Shown: positions 21,526-31,440 of the stretch, in pieces
Position numbering within the stretch: the stretch's first letter is position 1
How the letters are laid out: every line of letters starts with the position of its first letter
Assembly: GCA_026182355.1 (NCBI GenBank)
Contig: JAPFBL010000034.1
Location: forward strand, 744,001 to 808,000
Source of the DNA: Hermatobates lingyangjiaoensis
Taxonomy: Eukaryota > Arthropoda > Insecta > Hemiptera > Hermatobatidae
Direction of reading: 5' to 3'
DNA: 64,000 bases
Notes under the pieces: model-generated
Databases searched by the model: none
Seen by the model: only the letters and a program-made list of their open reading frames with translations
What the model was told of the DNA's origin: nothing
Position numbers and translations under genes: made by a program

Positions 21526-21645
21526 AGGTACTGACGAGGACGAAGACCGCTTGTTACGGTTGAAATATCTTAGTATTTTTTCCCTTTTTCATTTTCTAGT
21601 TTGATCATTAATTGTTATTTTACTTGTTTTTGTGATATTTTGTTA
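21525..21645 (+). mobile_element. AGAUCU-family PLE fragment, decayed
   Basis: GACGAAGACCGCTTGTTACG then GTTGAAATATCTTAG. The first two core bases (C3, U4) are replaced by GG and helix III is AUAUCU. It runs into (TA)n at 21648. Confidence 0.6.
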
Positions 21646-21648
21646 CCG

Positions 21649-21688
<40 letters not shown>

Positions 21689-21797
21689 TATATATAAAGT
21701 TCACTTGATAAACGAAAGACCATCCAAACAGGACACAATAACAGTTCAAAATTGAAGATAGATAGCAAACAAAGCAAAGAAACACACTTACAAACTC

Positions 21798-21822
21798 AAA
21801 TTTTCGGGAAATCCGTCTTCAG
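21798..21822 (-). ncRNA. Hammerhead ribozyme-like motif (AAUU family)
   Basis: Minus: CUGAAGA, C, GG-AUUUC-CC, GAA, AAUU, H17 = U. Helix I GAG/CUC. Confidence 0.7.
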
Positions 21823-21908
21823 GAGAAAAGAGAAAGGGACACCAAGCACATTGTAATTTGCTTGGAGATTGTGTGCACAACGTGCTTGGTCTCTCTTTCT
21901 CTTTTCTC

Positions 21909-21933
21909 CTGAAGACGGATTGCCCGAAAATTT
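21909..21933 (+). ncRNA. Hammerhead ribozyme-like motif (AAUU family)
   Basis: Plus: CUGAAGA, C, GG-AUUGC-CC, GAA, AAUU, H17 = U. Helix I GAG/CUC. Confidence 0.7.
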
Positions 21934-22044
21934 GAGTTTGTAAGTGTATTTCTTTACTTTTTGTGCTACCTATCTTCAATTTTGAACTGTTATATATATA
22001 TAAGAACAGACTGAGTCCCGATAAACTTTAGTTTTGTCCATATA

Positions 22045-22230
22045 TATATATAATCAAACCACAATATGAAATGGGAAAACAAGACTAAGATCTTTCAAAC
22101 GTAACAAGCGGTCTTCGTCAGAGTCAAAAACCCAATTGGATCTTAGATTATAGTATTGTTTCCCTATTTCATATTGTGCTTTGATCATTGATTGTTATTT
22201 CAGTGTTTATGTGAAAGCTTTATATATATA
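22045..22230 (-). mobile_element. AGAUCU-family PLE foldback
   Basis: The left arm (minus) is intact. The right arm (22140-22225) keeps the outer text but has lost the ribozyme core. (TA)n lies on both sides. Confidence 0.7.
22087..22121 (-). ncRNA. Hammerhead ribozyme-like motif (AGAUCU family)
   Basis: Minus: CUGACGA, A, helix II GACCG/CGUUU region, GAA, helix III AGAUCU, H17 = U. Helix I AGUC/GACU is perfect. Confidence 0.7.
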
Positions 22231-22254
22231 TATATATGCTATCATATATTTTTG

Positions 22255-22385
22255 AAACGGCAGGGTTTCCGGCGTGCTTGGTCGCCCATTCTCTTTTCTC
22301 CTGAAGACGGATCATCCGAAAATTTAAGTTTGTAAGTGTGTCTCTTTCTCTGTGTGTTGCTTTTCTTCATTTTAAACTGATATAT
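22255..22385 (+). mobile_element. AAUU-family PLE arm
   Basis: CCGGCGTGCTTGGTCGCCCA, the pyrimidine run and core as at 8050. It ends at (TA)n. Confidence 0.65.
22301..22325 (+). ncRNA. Hammerhead ribozyme-like motif (AAUU family)
   Basis: CUGAAGA, C, GG-AUCAU-CC, GAA, AAUU, H17 = U. Helix I has AAG instead of GAG, so the pair next to the site is lost. Confidence 0.65.
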
Positions 22386-23160
22386 ATATATATGTAAAAC
22401 TTATAAGAAGTTATATATATATATATATATATATATAAGAAATTACTTTTTGTCGGAGGTTTATCAAACCTTGAAAGTTTCTTACAATCCACAATAGAAC
22501 TCTGAACTGTGGAGATGCTTGATGTATCCAGTTTATACACGGTTAGAGGAGTCAAGGAGCCTCATTTCACAAGTAACTGGATGTTTAAAAAGGATATATT
22601 TAAAAATTCATAAAGAGTAAGTTATACGATATTATAAAAAAAACAAAATCTATAGAAAATGGGACAGCATTAAGGTACAGAGCGAGAAGGCAGGCTATCA
22701 TCTGTAAATGGAAACATTTGAGCGTTATTATGTAATTGGGAAGCATCTCCTATAAGAGATCTGTTTGTTTGTTTGTTTGCTTTTAACACCCACAGTTATA
22801 AAATCATTTGCCTTCACTACTACTCTATTGGAGGATAGTGTAACTCATTTGTTTTTTCTAATTGCCATCTATATTCATTCCACAGGAATGAATTCTTCTT
22901 TATTACAATAGTGTCTACCAGTATAAAACTCTGAGCAAAAGGCTTTCCGTTCTTTGTTCCGTAGTTTTTATCTTCTAACAGGACAGCTCTACCATAATGA
23001 GTTTCCGAAGCTCTTTTACTAGATGCCATTACTCTATCCATTATTGGCATCAATTCTCCAGCTTCCGTGTTTCCTTTTAAATGCTTTTTATTTATTATTG
23101 TATGTAACAGTATATGGATACTATAACACTATAATATACACAATACTTACATAATACATA
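22385..23160. other. Spacer
   Basis: (TA)n at 22410-22437, then unique AT-rich sequence. A 77-codon minus frame at 22820-23053 resembles no family I know. Confidence 0.35.
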
Positions 23161-23169
23161 GTAGTTTTT

Positions 23170-23470
23170 TTTTTTTTTTTATTGTTAGAGAACAGCATGC
23201 TCCACCCGAAGGCACCACACGCATCAAAATCTTCAATGCTACACAACAATCTCCATCATGCTATGGCAAATACAGCTTAAATATATAATGACTAACAACA
23301 ACAAAATAACCACAATGACAACAGAGCAATTGCCATCAGAGCACACAGATAATACAGGCTATCATAATCAACTCAGTAAATTAAAATATTTGTTAACCAC
23401 TTCCCCGAAGGCACCGACTAGGCCCTACTCCAACAAAGTTGCAAGCTGCGGGGGCCACGCACCTCCGGCA
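23170..23470 (-). mobile_element. LINE/SINE 3' region
   Basis: The minus strand ends ...GGGTGGAGCATGCTGTTCTC, AACAAT and poly-A (23167-23180). GC-richer blocks contain two copies of CCGAAGGCACC (23207, 23404) in the plus sense. It is related to the tail at 20250. No ORF. Confidence 0.4.
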
Positions 23471-23734
23471 GTCACCACTTTTCTCAATATATATATAATA
23501 TTAATATATATAATATATTATATATATAATATATCAATATATAATACATAGTAGTATTATAATTACACATATAATAATAGTATAATTACGATACTAATAC
23601 TACAAACCTATATCAAACTTCTTAACTATTGTAAAAGATTTCCAAAAATCATTGTAAATTTTATAGTTCCATATTATTCTTTCAATAAGGTATTGTTTTC
23701 TTGACTACAATTTACTAATAAACAATTTTTCTTC

Positions 23735-23900
23735 TTCTTGGAGTTTGGTCAGGGTTAATATATGGAATCATCTTTTCGCCATCAACAAATGTCCATTGTT
23801 TTTTGTCAGTTTATAGCCCTGAGAATATCTTAAAATAAAGACGAAACGTTGGCGAAAAGGTGATTCCGTATATTAACCCTAACCAAACTACAAGAAGAAG
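23735..23900. mobile_element. ACGU-family PLE foldback
   Basis: The inverted outer arms TTCTTCTTCTTGGAGTTTGG and complement hold a core at 23819-23850 (plus): CUGAGAA (G8 changed to A), helix II UCUU/AAGA, GAA, ACGU, H17 = U. Helix I GGC/GCC is perfect. Confidence 0.65.
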
Positions 23901-24534
23901 AAAAAGTGTATATTCTTTCAACACAAAAACACAACTTTATATCTAAACATTGAATAACAACAAATTATTTGTTAATTCAGAACAAAATATATGAATCCCA
24001 CGGAATCTCAGCTGTGATAAGCGGACGTAATAAATGAAATAGACCAAAAGAAGAAGTAAAAGTTCTATTCGCTGAAATAATTACAGGCCACCAGGATGTG
24101 TTCTTAGGTAATCTGGGATATTTAAGTTCGACTGATAATTTTGACCAGGGCTAGAGAGAGTTGTTTAAATAGTAGATAATCAAATGTAGTTATGACGGTG
24201 AACGATTATTAGAAACAGGTTTATCAACATATCGTCATCAGTACTGTATTTTCATTTATACTGTTCTCTAAGTTTATGTGAATTATTACACTTTAAAGTA
24301 TATTTAAACTACATTAGAAATGTTATTTATTTATAAACGCTACATATAAATTAGAGGTAACTTGTAATACTAATCCTTGATATCATACTTATTATGTTCA
24401 CATACTAAATCACATATAAGTATCATTTATATTATATATAATATCGACAGAATACCCATAAATAAAGTATCACAGTATGCTATTTTATTTCTTTATCGAT
24501 GTTTGGTCTAGCTTCACACAGTAAAACAACTTTA

Positions 24535-24864
24535 AGCTAGGTTAGGTTAGGTTGCAGTGGCAGTTCTCACAATGGAACACACGTATAGGTCGACCATTGG
24601 CCCTTTGCGATACCACACAATGCAGATTGATTCTACAGTGGGAGTCCTAAAGTTTACCTAACTCAAGTGTATTTAGAGTAGGGATCTTTAACGAGTACCT
24701 GACATCGTACAGGCTCGGGACCGACGGTTTAACGTCCTTCTCCGAGGGACGACGTACTCAGAATTATTCACCTCCTGCATGAATAAATCCAGGGGCAGGT
24801 GAGTATCGAACCCCGGTCCTATCAGTTCAGAGGCAAGGACGTTAACCACTGAGCTCACCTGGCC
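24535..24864 (-). mobile_element. tRNA-derived SINE, full-length copy with TTAGG-like tail
   Basis: The minus-strand head GCCAGGTGAGCTCAGTGG (A box) is followed by GGGGTTCGATAC (B box, 24814-24803). The body matches 6691-6895. The 3' end is a short tandem of the pentamer AACCT (plus strand GGTTAGGTTAGGTTGC, 24539-24554). It is about 330 bp long and looks complete. Confidence 0.85.
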
Positions 24865-24879
24865 TATAGTGAGGTAATA

Positions 24880-25245
24880 GTGAATAGTGAGCTAACTTTA
24901 AGCTAACGTTTCGTCTCTATTTGTAGACATCTTCAGGGCGACATAAATAGATAAATTAATTACAAAAACATGAAAAAAACTTTATACTTACATTATTTAT
25001 ACGAATACACATAATTACCTTCGTATTTTTTTGTTACAACAAACATTTACAAGACCATAGTTTCTTTGCAATAAGAAAATACCAAGGTAATTATGTATAT
25101 TCATATAAATAATACAACCTTTAATTTTTTTTCATGTTACTGTAATTAATTTATGTATTGATGTAGTCTTCAAGATATCTACAAATATAGACGAAACTTT
25201 GGCTTAAAGGTATTTTACAGTTTAACGCTAGAACAAACTTTGATA
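24880..25245. mobile_element. ACGU-family PLE foldback with long arms
   Basis: Arms of about 130-150 bp are inverted around 25060 (for example TTATACGAATACACATAATT against AATTATGTATATTCATATAA). The left arm has an intact core. The right core (about 25163-25195) is decayed (CUUCAAGA, helix II UCUA/UAGA, GAA, ACUU). Confidence 0.7.
24905..24936 (-). ncRNA. Hammerhead ribozyme-like motif (ACGU family)
   Basis: Minus: CUGAAGA, U, helix II GUCU/AGAC (4 bp), GAA, ACGU, H17 = U. Helix I keeps two of three GGC/GCC pairs. Confidence 0.7.
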
Positions 25246-25496
25246 TAGAAAGAAAAATGGTGTTGAATATATGTAGTAGAGATCAGAAAACTTTGTATCA
25301 CATTATACAATTATATTTATTTAATAATAGACATTAGCAATTTTTTCTTATTGGTTCTTGTTAAAACAAGTATTTGAGCTCTTTGGATAAATATTTGTTA
25401 GTTTACTTTTTATTTTACGAATAAAATAATCAAGAAACTATTTGAGATTTGGGATTTGGAATCAAAGTTTGGAGTCTTTAAATACTTTTGAATCTG

Positions 25497-25905
25497 AGTG
25501 AGGAAAAAAAGGCCCTAGGAGTGGGAGTAGGATAAAAAAAGACCCTAGGAGTGGGAGTAGGATAAAAAAATGACCCTAGGAGTGGGAGTAGGGTAAAAAA
25601 ATGACCCTAGGAGTGGGAGTAGGATAAAAAAATGACCCTAGGAGTGGGAGAAGGATAAAAAATGACCCTAGGAGTGGGAGTAGGATAAAAAAATGACCCT
25701 AGGAGTGGGAGTAGGATAAAAAAATGACCCTAGGAGTGGGAGTAGGATAAAAAAGGAACCTAGCAGTGGGAGTAGGATAAAAAAATGACCCTAGGAGTGG
25801 GAGTAGGATAAAAAAATTACCCTAGGAGTGGGAGTAGGATAAAAAATGACCCTAGGAGTGGGAGTAGGATAAAAAAATGACCCTAGGAGTCGGTATACGA
25901 TTAAA
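25497..25905. repeat. 31-bp minisatellite, about 13 units
   Basis: Unit GACCCTAGGAGTGGGAGTAGG plus ATAAAAAAAT. Unit length is 30-31 bp, with one to three changes per unit and the last unit more diverged. The repeats are contiguous without spacers. Confidence 0.95.
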
Positions 25906-27635
25906 AAAGAAACCTACCAGCAGAGTGGGGCAATTATCATCAGACTGTGCATTTTGTGACATTGGTGTTTTTTCAAAGTATCACAACTCGTACCACAATT
26001 TTTTTGTCTCATTTTGTATGATAAAATCAATTACTTCAGGAAAAGAAGTACACTTCTCAGATAATCGCAATTACAGTATAGCTGTTGAACAACACTACTT
26101 CAATGAACAACTTCAGCAAAACAACTTCCCAAAATTTACATATAATTGATTTTCATATAATTTTTTTTTTATAAAGAAAACGAAAAGATTTTAATTTGAG
26201 CTTGACAAAATATTTTAGCAATCCAAAAAGAAAACGAATTAAACATGCAACCAAATTGTAGCAAGAATAGAAAGGACTGAACAAATATGAGAATCCAGAT
26301 TAAGGAAGATCGTCTTCAGTGGTAGAATTCAAATATAAATGAATTAGCTCTACTAATGTCAACCATAAAAATATCTTCTAGTCTCTCATTCTGTCACAAG
26401 AAAGAAAATGTGCATACTTAAACGGAATATTTACACCTAAAAAGAAGCAGATTACATCGTAAAACCTTTTGTATGAATACATCGTATACATACTTTTGTT
26501 CTCCCTTAAAATCTTAAGTTTTCTGTTTGGAATATTATCATTTTTTAATTATAAACGTTTATTATTATTTTAATGTTTTTATGTCAATTGAAAATACCTA
26601 ATACATTCCTCAGATATCTTCTATTATTGATTGTTTTCAAAAGACTTGGAATAAACCCCATACTAATTGTTTATCATTTTTTTTTTGTTAAATTAACAGA
26701 AAAAGATTTCGTTGTATCAGTTCGATATTTTGTGGTCCAAACAGTTTTTTTTTTTTTTCAATAAGGCAAACAAGATTGCAGTAAACGTTCAGATTTATCA
26801 TAAGTAAGATTTTCCGAACTTTTAAATAGGAATCTACAATATGTATAATTATTTACAGCTCGATTGACATTACTGTATAAATTCCTTTATAAATATTAAA
26901 AAGTTCGGTTATGGTATCGGTATGGGCAGTAGAGGTCAGTATCGGACAGGTTATCGGTGCGAGCGTGAAAAAGAAATGCACAGCTGATATTTATAAATCC
27001 ACGTCAAAATACTATGTATCAGTTATTAAAAGTCATTCACTGATAATCAACCTTTATTAATGAGTAAAATTAGAATGAATGAACAGAGCTAGATGTAAAC
27101 ACTTTGATCCGTGTTAATATCCTGTGAAAGTTAGCTGATTTGTATTATTGTTCAAAGAGATCAAAGAGTTCTAAATAATCGCAGCTTTAATACCCTTTCG
27201 TGCTTTATCTTTGTACATTAAACCCGATTCATTCCCTTCGAATACGTTGACAGCTTTTGTTAAGTCCTTGATTTGAACGAAAGTCAAGAAAAATACGTAT
27301 TAATAGATCAGTCAACTTTTGACTGTTGTTAGCGCTATCTCAAGTCAGCCGTATAATATTTGGACAACACAAACAAGTTAGAGTTAGGGATAGGGACTTT
27401 GGACTTTAAACAAAACTTGAAGTATTTAATCTACATTCTTGAAGCAAAGAAAGCAACCAGACCGGTAAAGCAAGCCTTGCTTAGCCCAAGCACCCCTCTC
27501 ACCATTCGTTACAATGCCTTTCCCCAGCGTATTCTAAATAATAAGCGAAACAAATTAGTGTGAGGCACCACACAATGAATATACACTTCACAGAAATGAA
27601 ATCATATTTATTAGAAAAATAGAATAAATTATTGT
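25905..27635. other. Spacer
   Basis: AT-rich, with no supported gene. A 90-codon frame starting in the minisatellite continues to 26149 without recognisable similarity. Confidence 0.35.
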
Positions 27636-27716
27636 ATCTATATATAAAAATTTCACATAAACGCGCGAAATAACAATCAATGATCAAAGCACAATATGAA
27701 ATGGGAAAACAAGACT

Positions 27717-27751
27717 AAGATCTTTCAATCGTAACAAGCGGTCTTCGTCAG
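27717..27751 (-). ncRNA. Hammerhead ribozyme-like motif (AGAUCU family)
   Basis: Minus: CUGACGA, A, helix II GACCG/CGAUU, GAA, AGAUCU, H17 = U. Helix I AGUC/GACU. Confidence 0.7.
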
Positions 27752-27811
27752 AGTCAAAAATCCAACTGGTTGACTTCGTCAGAGTCAAAACAAACTCAGT
27801 TGGGTTTTTAA

Positions 27812-27846
27812 CTGACGAAGACCGTTTGTTATGGTTGAAAGATCTT
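27812..27846 (+). ncRNA. Hammerhead ribozyme-like motif (AGAUCU family)
   Basis: Plus: CUGACGA, A, GACCG/UGGUU, GAA, AGAUCU, H17 = U. The 5' side of helix I is changed (UUUAA before the core), so helix I is weak. Confidence 0.6.
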
Positions 27847-27864
27847 AGTCTTAATAATAAAGTA

Positions 27865-28285
27865 TTGTTTAATCTGAGTATACATCTGTTCATAAATTCT
27901 ATAGACAGATTACTGAAAAATCCCAAAAAAACGAATTTCTCATAAAAAGTATCCCTACAAAAAGTAATTTTATGTGTCAATACTACTGTTTTATCTCAGA
28001 GCTAGGAATAAATCAAATATGTAATCTGGTAACTATAATGCTTTTGTTTTTGAGATATCCTGCGCACACGCGCACATACACACACACAAAGAATTTCTAA
28101 ATACACATTTTGAAGGGACCCTGAAAGATGAATTTCAGTTGAAAACTTGATATAGAAATTTTGAGCAAATGCAAAATTTCTTTATTATCCTTTATTTTAT
28201 ACATAAAGAGTAAGTTACATAAAAAGAATAAAGGGATCGGTAATGAGTTTAATTTATTGAGTGAAATACGCAAGACATCTACTTG
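27865..28285. other. AT-rich sequence left of candidate exon
   Basis: Includes (CA)n at 28063-28089. No element was recognised. It could include the promoter of the exon that follows. Confidence 0.3.
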
Positions 28286-28419
28286 AGTGGTTTTATTGAA
28301 GGCAGTTGGACCGGAAACGGACACATCGTCGCCAAACAGATCGTCACTGCCTACTTGGCACCACGACACTTGGCGCCCTACAGCTACCACCAAAAGACAC
28401 TTCATTACGAGTGTTACGT

Positions 28420-28580
28420 ATGTGTGTCAAAGTCGTTTTCTCTTTAGCATGCCTTTTACTACTACAGCCGGCTCGAGGTTCCGTCAACTCACGTAGCCTC
28501 GCGGTGACTCAGGGAAAAAAATCTGAATCTAGCAAAGGAAGCGGTATTGCATTTTTACAAAATGCTTTACTCAATCATAA
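28420..28580 (+). CDS. Candidate first coding exon of a secreted protein
   Basis: The ATG at 28420 opens MCVKVVFSLACLLLLQPARG, a textbook signal peptide (short basic n-region, Leu-rich core, small residues at the cleavage site), followed by a polar, Lys/Ser-rich segment (SVNSRSLAVTQGKKSES...) and AFLQNALLNHK. A possible splice donor AA|GTAAAG at 28581 lies just before the in-frame TAA (28582-28584). The exon would be 161 nt, ending in phase 2. The sequence and its 5' flank (28290-28420) are GC- and CpG-richer than the surroundings. An upstream in-frame ATG (28306) exists but would bury the signal peptide. No family recognised. The next exon is not certain. Confidence 0.4.
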
Positions 28581-28584
28581 GTAA

Positions 28585-29030
28585 AGAATTATCAACATAT
28601 GGATTGAAAATATGCAAACACATTTAGTAAATAGTTGTATCTTACATTAATTTAACTTATAAACCATAGAAAGAAATCAGAAATGTCACTAAGATCTTTC
28701 AACCAAAATAAATTCTTCATATTCCTTCATACTGCTATCTTTACAATGAAATCTTGTTATTAAATTAATTTATAAAAATTAATACAAATTTATATTAATC
28801 TTAACGATGAAGGTAGTGTAAATTTGCCTCTGCGATGTCTACCTTGGGTACATTATAGACTGTCTCGAATTCCTTATTTGGTCTCTCGTGAGTAGCGAAA
28901 GGGCTACACGTTAAAACATCAACCGGATTTGGTTTATATGGTGTGATCGAAAGGCTAACCAACATGAGTAAATCACAACATGATACCAGGCACGACTACA
29001 AACATACCAGGTTGTACTACATGGATGACA
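28585..29030. other. AT-rich spacer
   Basis: No element was recognised. It could be the first intron of the candidate gene. Confidence 0.3.
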
Positions 29031-29220
29031 TAAAAAGATTTCACGTAAACACGTGAATTAAGAATCAATGATGAAACCACAATATGAAATGAGAAAACAA
29101 GACTAAGATCTTTCAACCGTAACAAGCAGTCTTCGTTAGAGTCAAAAACCCAACTATTTTGCTCCCAACTTCAAAAATCTTAGTCTTGTTTTTCCATTTC
29201 ATATTGTGGTTTGATCATGG
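29030..29220 (-). mobile_element. AGAUCU-family PLE foldback, decayed
   Basis: The minus core at 29105-29139 reads CUAACGA (G5 changed to A), which should abolish catalysis. Helix III AGAUCU is still intact. The right arm lacks the core. Confidence 0.65.
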
Positions 29221-29835
29221 ATGAAATGTATAATTCAATTATTATTAGCAGAAAATGTACCTAAAAAAAGACTCATTTAAAAATTCTCATATAATTTTTT
29301 TTTTAGAAAAAAAAGACTCGTGCTTCACAATTTAGCCTTATTGAAGTTGATGTATGATGGAGAAGTTTGAGAGACTGAAGCACAGAATTGAGGATATCTC
29401 CAAGAAAAGGGCCGCAGACCACTACAGTCCTTGTGCATTCTACTCTGCAAACTAAGTTACCTTTCTGAGGTAAAATAGATACCTCAGAATGAGTAAATGC
29501 CACACAATTACGGATTGCACAGCAAATGATTTAGTTACTTTTATTCATTACTAGAAGAAGTTTAATGTCGAAATATTTGCCTCTCTATGTCCATTTTTGA
29601 TACTTAAGTTGCTCAAAAACTAACAAAAACCTTCTGAGTTGATCTTCTCTGAAAGGCTTAGTTTTCATGTTCATCAACGCAAAGATGACGAAACAAGTTA
29701 TTACTTTTCATCCAATAAATAAACTGTTTTCAGGTTTCCATTTTAATTAAATCAACTTATTTCACACTGTATCTTTCCAACAATCCATACTGGGTCGTGA
29801 AAATATACGTAACTAGAAGAGTTCAACGTTGCGGA
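29220..29835. other. Spacer with an ACGCGU-family PLE end
   Basis: Bases 29453-29523 (CTCAGAATGAGTAAATGCCA, CACAATTACGGATTGCACA) match the outer end of the PLE family at 39480 and 50225. The rest was not recognised. Confidence 0.45.
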
Positions 29836-30020
29836 AGGGTAACTCAAAATAAAGAAACACTTACGAATTCAAATTTTCAGACAATCCGTCTTTAGGAGAA
29901 AAGAGAGAGACAAGGGGATTGCTAAAAAATTTGAGTTTGTCTGTTTCTCTATTTTGTGTTTCTCTTCTACCATTTTGAACTCGTATTGTTTCCAGTTTGG
30001 ATCGTCTTTCTGATTTTAAA
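29835..30020. mobile_element. AAUU-family PLE foldback, decayed
   Basis: Compact inverted arms. The minus core is CUAAAGA (G5 changed) and the plus arm has lost its CUGANGA. TTTTGAACTCGTATTGTTTC and CCAGTTTGGATCGTC are family text. Confidence 0.6.
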
Positions 30021-30456
30021 GTGCATATGGAAGTTTAATCAAAATACGGTCAACAAACAAAATGTGTCTCCCCAGCTTACCAACAAGAGGTAAAATATTA
30101 GGAATTTCTTCTTCAAAAAACAGGAATAACTTTAAAAATAATTCATTCCTCAAATTATGCTCTGCGTAGTAGAATCATTTTAGCTTCAATAAATATAACA
30201 ATTTAATCGGTACATCATTATACGAGGACAATATCCACGAATTGAATAAACCTCTAAGGACATCATAAGGTCATCACAATTAATACTTAAGCATATTATT
30301 CTGTTTCACTTGTCGCATTTTGAGTTACCTTGTTAACAGAGTCTCGTTCAATACATGTTTGTAATGCTGGAAACTCCTATATCACTTTTGTTAATGCATA
30401 TTGGAAAATTCAAAACTAAAATGTAAAAAAAAAGATTCAAACAATAAACTCAGATA

Positions 30457-30690
30457 ATGGTTAGATTAATGAAGTGGTTTACAATAATAAATATGATCAT
30501 TCTGATATTACAGAATCAGTTGAAATTAAATTATAGGGGAAAAACCAACAAAAAACAGAAATCCATACAAAAAAGAACTATTAAGAATCAAGAGGGGTTG
30601 GTCCTTGTTGCTAAGAAGGGAAAAAAATACAGTGGATTCAGCAGAACTTTCTCACGGTCCTCTTCTACTGACACACACATATGTAGCTAA
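30457..30690 (+). CDS. Unrecognised basic ORF, possible downstream exon
   Basis: 77 codons with a Lys-rich C-terminal half (GKTNKKQKSIQKRTIKNQ, then EGLVLVAKKGKKYSGFSR). If spliced from ATTATAG| at about 30536 it would be in phase with the candidate exon ending at 28580, but the polypyrimidine tract there is poor. Chance ORFs of this size are common in this window. Confidence 0.15.
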   Translation: MVRLMKWFTIINMIILILQNQLKLNYRGKTNKKQKSIQKRTIKNQEGLVLVAKKGKKYSGFSRTFSRSSSTDTHICS

Positions 30691-31440
30691 CCACGAAATA
30701 AACTTAAAAGAATTCAGGAGGCACAAGGAATTAAAGAAGAAACTATAAGTAAAATACAAACTACGAAATAAACTTCAAGAATTCAGGAGCCACAAGAAAC
30801 TAAAAGTAAAACACTGGAGTAATAATTAATGAAAATACAACTATGAAATAAACTTAAAGAATTTAGAAGCCACAAGAAATTAAAGAAGAAACTAAAAGAA
30901 AAACACTGAGCAAATTTTTAATGAAAATACAAACTACGAAATAAACTTATTGAATTCAAGAGCCACAAGAAACTAAAAAAGAAACTAAAAGTAAAACACT
31001 GGAGCAACTTTTTAATGAAAATACAAACCACGAAATAAACTTATAGAATTCAAGAGCCACAAGAAATTAAAGAAGAAACTAAAAGCAAAACACTGGAGCA
31101 ACTTTTTAATGAAAATTCAAACCACGAAATAAAATTAAAGAATTCAGAAGCCACAAGAAATTAAAGAAGAAACTAAAAGAAAAACACTGAGCAAATTTTT
31201 AATGAAAATACAAACTACGAAATAAACTTATAGAATTCAGGAGCCACAAGAAACTAAAAAAGAAACTAAAAGTAAAACACTGGAGCAACTTTTTAATGAA
31301 AATACAAACTACGAAATAAACTTCAAGAATTCAGGAGTCACAACAAACTAAAAGTAAAACACTGGAGCAACAATTAATGAAAATACAAAACTTAAATACT
31401 GGAGTAACAATCAGCTGAAGAATAAACCAAAGAAAATCTC
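30670..31440. repeat. About 95-115-bp tandem repeat, about 7 units
   Basis: Units run CTACGAAATAAACTTA(A), GAATTCAGGAGCCACAAGAA, ACTAAAAGTAAAACACTGGA and GCAACTTTTTAATGAAAATA. Some units lack the AAGAAGAAACTAAAA or TTTTTAATG block. Very A-rich on plus. Not coding. Confidence 0.9.

Larger units (their letters stand above)
21690..21995. mobile_element. AAUU-family PLE foldback
   Basis: Inverted arms around an AT-poor centre near 21860. Each arm has an intact core. Family text includes GACCATCCAAACAGGACACA on the left; the right-hand equivalent is cut off by (TA)n. Confidence 0.75.
27635..27865. mobile_element. AGAUCU-family PLE foldback, two intact cores
   Basis: The left arm (minus) includes TTCACATAAACGCGCGAAAT and CAATATGAAATGGGAAAACA. 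The right arm (plus) ends after TTAGTCTT. The centre contains CTTCGTCAGAGTCAAAA duplicated. Confidence 0.75.

Noticed and set aside
24190..24245. Further hammerhead core (minus, CUGAUGACGAUAUG)
   Set aside because: CUGAUGA is present, but there is no matching helix II with a following GAA. Treated as chance.
25497..25905. CRISPR array
   Set aside because: Repeats of 31 bp are directly contiguous with no unique spacers, and the context is eukaryotic.
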